Source: Cycas panzhihuaensis
Taxonomy: Eukaryota > Cycadophyta
Length of the DNA: 64,000 nt
NCBI GenBank assembly: GCA_023213395.1
Contig: CM041465.1
Location: forward strand, 213,163,741 to 213,227,740
Direction of reading: 5' to 3'
Both the position numbers and the translations under genes were made by a program. Each line of letters begins with the position of its first letter. Position 1 is the stretch's first letter. The notes below the pieces were generated by a model. It saw only the letters and a program-made list of their open reading frames with translations, had not been told where the DNA came from and did not search any database. Positions 56,464 to 64,000 of this stretch are shown here, piece by piece.

Positions 56464-58276
56464 ATTGAAAACCCAATAATTTTCAAACTTCTTAAGGAAA
56501 GAGATTTGGGTAATAGGTGAAGATGAAGTAGATTACAATAATAATTCAACACATAAAATCATTGATCAATTAATAATTAAACCACAATAATAACTATGAT
56601 TAAAGAATTTCAAGAATTAAATCATTAATTTGATTATTTGTATGAAATTACATAATAACTGTATGATAAGTATTTTAAGCAAGTATGAGAGAAAAAAATA
56701 TAAATTTGGAGCATGTATCTGAGCTTACCAGGTTGATTAGAAGACTAGTCTTCGAGCGAAGATCTTTAGGTCAAAATGATGTTAAAAAAATTTGTTTCTA
56801 AGTCAAAAATCTGACGTTTCTTTTGAAATGAAATTCTGACTCCATATGAGAAAGTTACAATTAAAATAGCATAGGTACCCCCTTTGAAGAAAATAATTAA
56901 AAATAATAATAAAATAAATTTAAATAAGGGTTTAAAGCCTTTGTTTACTTGGACTAAGTCATTTGGGAGGCCTAAATAATTAGGGTGAGGGTCAATAGGG
57001 GGGTCTTAATAATAACTTTAGGTTAGATCAAACATTAGAAAATACAAAAAAGTTTAAATATCTTAAGTTCTACCCTTCTAAATATGATTAAGGAAGGGTA
57101 TCTAGAATGTAATTGGATTTATCAATTGAATAAAGTGTGATTATGAAGGATTAAGTGGGTTCTTATGTTTAAACAAGTAAACAAAATTATTTAAAACATA
57201 ATTAAGGAAGAAGTTAGATTTATTAAAGATTAAAGGGGGTTATTATTAAACGAGGGGGTTCAAAATTATTATTAAAGGAGGGGGTTTAAAATTATTATTA
57301 AAATAATAATGATTTTTTTATTATTTAACTGAGTCAGATGTAACCAAGAATTAAACAAACGTTTAATAGCTTTTGTTGGAGTATGCCCTAGGGTTTGTTT
57401 CGCTCATTCATGTAGACTATGGCATATTCTTGGCTCCCATTCATATAGTTTACACAGATTTAAGATGGTGGCAGATGATATGGGTTATGTTGAACTCTCA
57501 TTTGTATAGTCTATGTAGATTGTGGTGGTGTCGACTGATTTTGGGGTATGTTAGACTCCCATGTAGCTTGTGTAGGTTTGAGGAGGGTATTGATTACTTA
57601 CCAGTGACTAGATCATTCTTCTCATCTTCACAAGTGCTTCTTGGCATCTTTATCAATGGTCTTGACATCTTGGCGTCTCATCTATGCTCTTGATGTCTCA
57701 ATTGTGTTCTTGGCATCTTACTTGTACTCTTGGCATCTTGTCTATGTTCTTGGTATCTTACTTGTACTCTTAGCATCTCATCTATGCTCTTAGCGTCTTT
57801 ACTTGTGCTCTTGGCATTGATTAATGGTACTCTTTAGTTTTAGTTAGGGTTTTATCTTATCATAGAACTTGGATGATATTTGGTATCCTTGTAGTATGAA
57901 GTTATTGGAGGTTTCTGCTTCAAATGGATGGCTTGCCTATAAAGATCTCCTCCAGGTTGTAGCAGGTGGTTCCAGGTAATTTTCTACATTAGATGAAGGA
58001 TTTTCCCTTTACTAGGGTTTCATGTTAGTAGTCTTCATAGAATCTATTTGAGAGAGGGTTTATCAAACCATTTTTGTGTAATATCCTCACAGATATTTTG
58101 TATTCGATAGTATGTAATCTTAGTAGGCCAGACCTATAAGACAGATTGACAAAAAAACGATTTTGGTGTTAGATATGTAATAGAAAAATAATAAGTTTTT
58201 GTTCCTATAAATTTTTCATCTAGTTATTTTAAATTTTATTGTAATTTTATATGTTATTTTAAATTTGTCAACTACC
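56464..58276 (-). other. Leader of copia C, with repeats
   Basis: No gene is seen on either strand. It contains the tandem repeat at 57638-57818 and a set of AAGGAGGGGGTTTAAAATTATTATTAAA units at about 57235-57310. By position it is the untranslated leader between PBS and gag. Confidence 0.55.
57638..57818. repeat. 20-bp tandem repeat (minisatellite)
   Basis: About eight diverged units of CTTGGCATCTTACTTGTACT and close variants follow one another, with a period of 20-21 bp. Confidence 0.85.
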
Positions 58277-58290
58277 CTGCTCTAATACCA
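58277..58290 (-). other. Primer-binding site of copia C
   Basis: On the minus strand TGGTATTAGAGCAG directly abuts the 5' LTR. It is one C-to-T change from the initiator Met site TGGTATCAGAGC. Confidence 0.87.
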
Positions 58291-58739
58291 TGATGGAGAG
58301 AGGGAATATTTGATTAAATGTTAACAAAATAAGTAATTTACTTTAAATAATTTACAAGAAAAATAATAGTCATACAAATGCTTATAGATATTAGACAGGT
58401 GGAAAAAAACCCCTAATAGGGATTTAAAAAACCACCTCAAAATATAAATATATTAATAAATAAATAGATTATACATTACAGATAGAGTACGATCTCATCC
58501 TCTCCCTCTAAAATTGAGAATGTACATAGTTGACCATGTTTACAGCCTCATAATCATCTCTATGCTGCATTGAATAAATTATTATATTTTGTTCTTCATT
58601 CTCTACTTTCTTCTTAGAATCTAGGAGAATAAATAGGTGGAGAGATTCAATAAAAAGATAATTATTCTTTTTAATGATTCTTACAATAATAAAGTTACAT
58701 AAAGTAATGTTAAAAAAAAACATTAGACATTATTTAATA
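58291..58739 (-). repeat. 5' LTR of copia C
   Basis: It begins TGATGGAGAGAGGG on the plus strand and ends TTTAATA. It aligns end to end with 47510-47957. Confidence 0.93.
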
Positions 58740-59580
58740 AGAGGATCATATCTTTCCTAGAGTAAGTGAAGTTACAACCACTAAGGAAGCTCGGAACATC
58801 CTCAAAATAATGTATGAAGGAGGAGCATCTTTCAAGTTACAAATGCTTAGGAGTAAATTTAAAAACTTAAGGATGACAGTTAGGAAATGAGTTAATGTGT
58901 TTATTACCAAAGTTTAAGATTTGGTGAATCAAATAATGTCTTTAGGAGAAGTGATAAGTAAACAAATGATTGTAGAAAAGATTTTAAGGTATGTTAGAGA
59001 AATCAAAAGATTTGAAATAGTAGTAACAAATATTGAAGTATCGAAAGACCTTAACACACTTAGAATTGATTGATTATGTGTTGTGCTCCTAGTTGTTAAG
59101 GAAAAGAATGGGGATAACAAATCCCTTAAGTGTGCCTTCACCACTAAAGTTAGACTTATGAAAAACTATCAAGGACAAAGTTCTAAGAGAATGGACCAAT
59201 CCCCTATAGGAAGAAGACAACTAAGAAACTAAGGACAAGGTTGCCAAAACTATTAAGGTTACCAAGGACAAGGTAATTTTCAAGGTCAAGAAAATTTTCA
59301 AGGACCAAATTAAGGTTTTCAAGGGCAAAATCAAAGGAATTTTTAAGGCCAAGGATAAGGCCAAAACTTTAAAAGAGGAAAAGGAGCTTCTAGAGGAAAA
59401 AGTCAAAGTCAAAGAGGAAGAGGAAGAGGAACCATCCAATGTTCCTTTCATCATATAATGGGTCACTTAGAAAAAGGTTACTTTGTTAAAAATACAAGTA
59501 CTCAAAGGGAGATTGCTAATAATACAATTGAAGAAGGGGGCAATAATAGATTATTTCTTTCAAGTCTAGTGGCTAGTGAA
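58740..59580 (+). pseudogene. Copia B gag, remainder
   Basis: The frame resumes with EDHIFPRVSEVTTTKEA, matching EDFIFLRVSKVTISKE of A, and continues KIMYEGGASFKLQMLRSKF. The C-terminal part is rich in Gln/Gly repeats (GYQGQGNFQGQ, with stops) and then Arg/Gly (KRGKGASRGKSQSQRGRGRG). A cysteine/histidine motif CSFHHIMGHLEKGYF near 59440-59480 is the damaged zinc knuckle. The first five bases are the second AGAGG copy. Confidence 0.8.
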
Positions 59581-60167
59581 TAAGAGGATAGTTAGTATAT
59601 CGACTTAGGATGTTCAACTCACATGACTCATAAAGAGGAATTATTCAAAGATATTAATAAATCCAAGAAAGGAAGAATTATGTTTGGTGATAAATGCTAC
59701 CTATATTACAGTTAAAAAAAGTAATGTGTCTATAACAACTAAATCAAAATAAATTAGAAGTATAAATGATATTTTATATATTCTAGCTCTAAAGAATAAC
59801 CTACTCTTAGTGGGTTAGATGATGGAGTAAAAGTACAAGGTTATCTTTGATAATGGTGAATGTACAATCAAGGATAAATTAAAAAATAAAGCAATTATAG
59901 CAAAAGGATAAATGACTAGTGATAAGCTATTTAAACTAATTATCCCTCCATCATATTCTTATGCTTTAAAAGCCTCAACTAATGTTAATAGTAAAATATG
60001 GTATAAAAGGTTTGTCCATATAAATTATAATAGCTTAGCCTTAATTAAGAGAATAGAGATGGCGATTGGACTCCCCACTAAAAAAACAAGTAAAGTAATT
60101 TGTGAATATTACATACGTAGAAAATAATAAAGAGAAAGGTTTCTAAATGAAAGTTATATGGCTAATG
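59581..60167 (+). pseudogene. Copia B protease and integrase start
   Basis: YIDLGCSTHMTHKEELF near 59600 is the protease site in which DSG has become DLG, followed by KGRIMFGDK. After a damaged stretch, an open frame (59912-60127) reads KLIIPPSYSYALKAS, KIWYKRFVHINYNSLALIKRIEM and CEYYIRRK, the pre-integrase zinc region seen also in A. It is cut at 60167 inside the core by element E. Confidence 0.8.
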
Positions 60168-60775
60168 TGTTGATAAAACTAGGTTCTAATAACCAGAACT
60201 ACTACCAAGATCTAAAATATTTTGTAACTAGTTATAGAAATTAAAACTAAAATTTAACATGCAAGTTCTTAAACTAGATATTATACAATAAATAAATTAG
60301 AAAGATAAAGCATCATAAATATATCAGATATAACATGGTAAAACCCTAGTAGTGTGCTAGGGAAATATCCACACAAGAAATGTGCCAATCTTTATTATCA
60401 AAGAATAGAGAAATATACATAATCTACAGTAGAATGCTCATAGTAACAACAACCAACTACCTTTTCTCAATATTATATATCTAATATATCGAATACCATC
60501 AACATAATAAAAAAACACCCTAAATTATACTATATAAGAGAGTTATACAAAGTACAAATACTAACCATCAAATTTGGGGTATTTTAAATGAATAACTTTG
60601 ATTCTCTTTATAATTTAGGTTTCACAATACTAGCTTTTTGGGTCAAGGGTAATGGCCCTTGAACCCCCTCTTTGCAAGGGGAATTCTAGCTCCCCCACAA
60701 AAGTTTGGGGGGGAAACTATGCTACCAACCTGTCAAAATATTTGCCTCCAAACATTGTTGTCACATTATCTAATA
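60168..60775 (-). repeat. 3' LTR of copia E
   Basis: On the plus strand it starts TGTTGATAAAACTAGG and ends TATCTAATA, alignable with both LTRs of F. Confidence 0.88.
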
Positions 60776-60799
60776 ATCTTTACCTTGACAACAATTTAC

Positions 60800-61190
60800 T
60801 CGATACCTTTCCTAGATCATTTATTACCTTTTCTGTAAGCTAAGAGAAGTTAAATACCATTTGAACTTTTCCAATAGTACTAGTTTTATAAACATATCAA
60901 CATAATTCTATTTTGTGTTAACCTTTTCAAGTGCCACTCTACCTACTTCCATAACTTGTCTAATAAAATGATACTTAAGAGCAATATGCTTTGTCCTACT
61001 ATGATAAGTAGGATTCTTTACTAAGTAAATGGAACTTTGACTATCATAAAATATATTTACCTTTTCATGTTTCCTTCCAAGCTCAACTAATAGACCCTAT
61101 AACTAGATTACTTCCTTACAAGCATGTGCTACAGTAATATATTCTACTTCTGTAGTCAATAATATAATTGTACTCTATAATTTTAACATC
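60800..61190 (-). pseudogene. Copia E RNase H
   Basis: Parallel to F: the minus strand encodes (from AACCTTTTCAAG upward) ALEKVNTK, HFVRQVMEV and a DSQSSIYLVK strand, with damaged frames. It is the end of pol, about 150 bp from the LTR. Confidence 0.78.
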
Positions 61191-62420
61191 TAACTAACCA
61201 AACCATTTACAAGAGTAAACACATAACCTGAAGTAGACCTTATCTTATCTAAATCCTCTGCAAAGTCTGAATCAACATATCCACATACCTTATTACCTAT
61301 ACCACCAAAGGCTATGTAATAGTCACTTGTGCCTTTCAAATACTAAAACATCCATTTCATTAATGCCTAATGTTCATTTCCTGGATTTGCTATAAACCTG
61401 CTAACTATACTGAGTGCATGTGAAATGTAAGGTCTTGTACATACTATGGCATACATCAAACTTCCTATTGCACTATCATAAGGTACATGAGATATATAAC
61501 CCTTTTCTTCTTCACTACTAGGACTCATACTCAAAGAAAGCTTGAAATAAGAAGCTAATGGATACTCACTGGTTTCATATTTATCATACCAAATCTAGTT
61601 AGCACCTTCTCTACATATTTCTACTGTGATAACCACAGCTTACTAATTTTCTTATCTCTATGTATCTCCATACCTAAGATTTATTTTGCAGCTTCTAGAT
61701 CCTTCATATCAAAAGTCTTAGCTAATTAAGCCTTAAACTTATTAATTTTTACTATACTCTTGCTTGCAACTAGTGTGTCATGAACATAAAATAGCAAGAT
61801 AATGAATAAGGCATTGTCCAAAAATTTAAAGTAAACACAATGATCATACTCACTTCTTTTAAAATATTTGCTCTCCATGAAGGCATCAAACTTCTTGTAC
61901 CATTGCCTGGGTGATTGATTTAATCCATATAATGATTTCTTGAGCTTATAAACAGGTCTTTTCCTACCATCCTATATAAACCCTTCTAGCTGATCCATAT
62001 AGATCTTCTTATCTAAATATCCATATAGAAAAGTTATTTTTACATCTAACTGCTCTAACTCCAAATCAAGAAAAGCTACCAATGCTAATAGAACTCAAAT
62101 TAAAAGAAATTTAACAACTAGTGAAAAGATGTTATGAAGATTAATACCAGCATTTTATGTAAAGACTTTAGCCACCAGTCTTATCATATATTTGCCAATC
62201 TTTCTATCAACATATATTTTCTTCTTAAAAACCCACCTTCAACCAATAGCCTTCCTACCATGTGGAAGTTTTACCAAGTTCCACAAATTAATTTTCTTCA
62301 AAGCATCTATCTCTTCCTACATAGCTCTCTTCCACTTCTCATTATGGATATCATCTATTGCTTCCTGATAGCATGTAGGCTTACCATCATTAAAAACCAA
62401 AGTTATAGAAATAGAAGGGC
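61191..62420 (-). pseudogene. Copia E reverse transcriptase
   Basis: It matches F block by block: the region linking to RNase H at 61260-61560, the catalytic-box area near 61780 (plus-strand TCATGAACATAAAA where F has TCATCAACATACAA, so the second Asp codon is lost), and the DVKxxFLYG entry near 62030. Stops interrupt all of them. Confidence 0.78.
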
Positions 62421-63480
62421 TATACCTGTTAGGTGGATGACTAACTCATATAGATCTTCTAATAGTTGGTGGAGGTGTACCCACATGCTCTTGTAAATCT
62501 ACTATAGATTCATCTTTAGAAAGCTCTTCCTGTATTTCTGTTTCTAAAGATGGTTGGGTCTCAAGTTTAACCTTTTGATGTTTAGCTTTTTGCTCCTATT
62601 TAACTTCAACTTCTATATTGTCTGATTTTAGAAAGAAAGATTCATCAAACATAACATCTCTATTAATAGTGATTTTTTGGGCAGTAGGATCCTATAATCT
62701 ATATGCCTTCATACCATCTCTATCACCATAACTAATAAAGATACATCTCTTAGATTTCAAGTCTAACTTTGAACATTGACTTTTATTAGTTAAGGAATAA
62801 GCATCACAACCAAAAACATTCAAATTTGAATAGTCACATGGATGTTTAATCTATACGTCTTCAAGAATCTTATAGTCTATTGTAAGTGATGGTGACCTAT
62901 TTACCAAATAATAAGATGTCTGAATAGCTTCTACCCATAAGCCCTACTCCACTCCCATATTACTCAGCATGATTCTCGCTCTTTCTAAGAGTGTCATGTT
63001 CATGCACTTAGCTATGTCATTCTACTACAGAGTATAGCTTATGGTCTTATGTTTTTTTATCCCAACTTCTCTATAATAGTTCTCAAACTACAAGGAGTTA
63101 AACTCAACTCTATTGTCAGTTCTTAAATTTTTGATTGACCTACCTGTGCTCTTCTCAACCAAAGCCTTAAACTATTTAAACACACTAAAAACTTCAGATT
63201 TTCTTCTTAAAAAATAGACCCATATCTTTTTAAAGTAATCATCTATAATTGTAACAAAGTATAATAATCCTTCATAAGATATTGTAGGGATTGGTCCACA
63301 CACATCTAAATGTACATAATCTAGAAAACCTTTACTAGTATGACTCTCTACTTTAAATCTAATTCTATACTACTTTCCAAAAATACAATATTTATAAAAA
63401 GTCAAATTTAAAAGTTGTAAGCTAGGAAGCAACTTACAGTTCATCAATTTCTTAAGTCCTCTCTCACTCATGTGCCCAAG
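62421..63480 (-). pseudogene. Copia E integrase
   Basis: It matches F: the C-terminal KRCIFISYGDRDGMKAYRL-like region near 62720 and the IFDESFFLKSD-like end near 62640. The core start DYVHLDVCGP-like near 63300 keeps the Asp, and a LGHMSERGLKKLMN-like zinc region lies near 63450. No open frame longer than about 60 codons is present in it. Confidence 0.78.
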
Positions 63481-63489
63481 TCTTTGATG

Positions 63490-64000
63490 TTATAATTAAG
63501 TTGGGTCTTCTATAGTCTTTAATGTTGTAGTTGCATGGCTAACATAGGTATTTTCTACTAAAATATAAAGGTTTACTTTTTTTAAGAATTTTATAACAAC
63601 CAAGGCACCCTTTGACACCTTCAAAACTCCTTTATGATATGTGTACTTATAACCACTAAAATCTAGTTTACATAAGGAAATTAGATTCCTTTTCAGATCA
63701 AGTACATGTCTAACTTCGGTTAATGTTCTCACTATACCATTAAACATTTCAATTTTGATGCTACCAATGCCCATTGTCTTACAAGAAACTTCATTTTCCA
63801 TAAGCACATCACCACTATCAAGAGGTAGGTATGATTAAAACCAACTCTTATATGGACACATATGGTATGAAGCACTCGAATATAATAACTAATTATGATA
63901 ATAATGGGAAATATTATAAGCAACCAATACATCATCATAATCCATTCTTTGATTTGACTCCACATGATTAGCCTCCTTGGTAGGATATTTCTTTTTCTGG
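63490..64000 (-). pseudogene. Copia E protease and end of gag
   Basis: Open blocks 63496-63807 and 63732-63965 correspond to those of F at 24806-25117 and 25119-25415: CKTMGIGSIKIEMFNGIV, LKRNLISLCKLDFSGYKY, then ICVHIRVGFNHTYL after the active site. The gag knuckle region is only begun at the window edge. Confidence 0.78.

Larger units (their letters stand above)
47510..58739 (-). mobile_element. Copia element C, with element D nested in its gag
   Basis: A minus-strand copia element with 448/449-bp LTRs, a perfect AGAGG duplication, an initiator-Met PBS and a clean polypurine tract. After removal of D it is about 6.9 kb. The order on the minus strand is LTR, PBS, a 1.8-kb leader, gag (from 56463), protease, integrase, RT, RNase H, PPT, LTR. 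The gag is interrupted by D 47 bp after its ATG. TAG and TGA stops are frequent. Confidence 0.93.
45099..60167 (+). mobile_element. Copia element B, split by C (and D) and cut by E
   Basis: A plus-strand copia element of the same family as A. The visible parts are a probable 5' LTR (45099), a leader, gag (47281-47509 and 58745-59580), protease and the start of integrase (59581-60167). Copia C sits in the gag with an AGAGG duplication. Copia E begins at 60168 inside the integrase, at the place where the related A protein continues with EPLQLVYKN. B's remaining pol lies beyond E, outside the window. Confidence 0.75.
60168..64000 (-). mobile_element. Copia element E, Tork-like, truncated by window end
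   Basis: Minus-strand copia of the same family as F. The 3' LTR is at 60168-60775, and RNase H, RT, integrase and protease follow leftward-to-rightward on the plus coordinate. The gag and 5' LTR lie beyond 64000. It inserted into the integrase of B. E and F can be aligned over about 3.8 kb. E has more stops than F. Confidence 0.87.

Noticed and set aside
56270-56476. 68-codon minus-strand frame
   Set aside because: It runs across the D/C junction and the foldback insertion, so it is accidental, although its first codons overlap the copia C gag start.
57638-57818. CRISPR-like array
   Set aside because: The units follow each other without spacers and diverge in sequence, which is a minisatellite. 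A plant genome is also not expected to have CRISPR arrays.
1-64000. tRNA or rRNA genes
   Set aside because: The only tRNA-like sequences are 11-14-bp primer-binding sites next to LTRs. No cloverleaf or rRNA block was seen.

Overview
This window looks like intergenic DNA from a large, repeat-rich plant genome, and I see no ordinary host gene in it. Nearly everything that can be identified is LTR retrotransposon: Ty1/copia and Ty3/gypsy pol domains, initiator-Met-type primer-binding sites and short target duplications. The identifiable copies are nested in one another and almost all are broken by stops and frameshifts. The species cannot be fixed from the sequence. Plant-type copia and gypsy domains, a Tat-type gypsy element and a plant mobile domain (PMD) gene point to a seed plant or another large land-plant genome. 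Outside the central element the DNA is AT-rich, and many stops are TAG or TGA where a family would have Gln or Arg, as expected from C-to-T decay of methylated DNA.

Layout. 1-17460: an old plus-strand gypsy element whose RT is split by copia element A (2127-14954), which itself carries copia element G (5209-11218) inside its gag. 17461-21445: degraded repeats, including an LTR/PBS junction at 20548. 21446-26739: minus-strand Tork-like copia F. 27441-43947: a 16.5-kb, GC-richer Tat-type gypsy element with 2.56-kb LTRs and an ATAAC target duplication. 43953-45098: remains of a gypsy protease. From about 45099: plus-strand copia B, of the same kind as A. Its gag is split by minus-strand copia C (47510-58739), which is split in turn by the gag-only element D (52129-56416). 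B's integrase is then cut at 60168 by copia E, a relative of F that runs off the right edge.

The central element is the most informative part. On the minus strand it encodes Gag, protease, RT, RNase H and integrase in the usual gypsy order. The RNase H next to RT has lost its catalytic Asp residues. A second, archaeal-type RNase H with all acidic residues present lies about 4 kb beyond integrase, near the 3' LTR. Between integrase and this second RNase H, on the opposite strand, is a decayed PMD gene with its own TATA box, two plausible introns and an apparent coiled-coil tail.

The genes do not form a host pathway. Each retroelement's gag and pol products would act together in a cytoplasmic particle to copy and integrate its RNA, but none of the copies here looks autonomous now. 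Relative ages follow from the nesting: the gypsy at the left edge is older than A, and A is older than G; B is older than C, and C is older than D. The Tat-type element has LTRs that differ by roughly 5% in the part compared by eye, so it is among the younger insertions.
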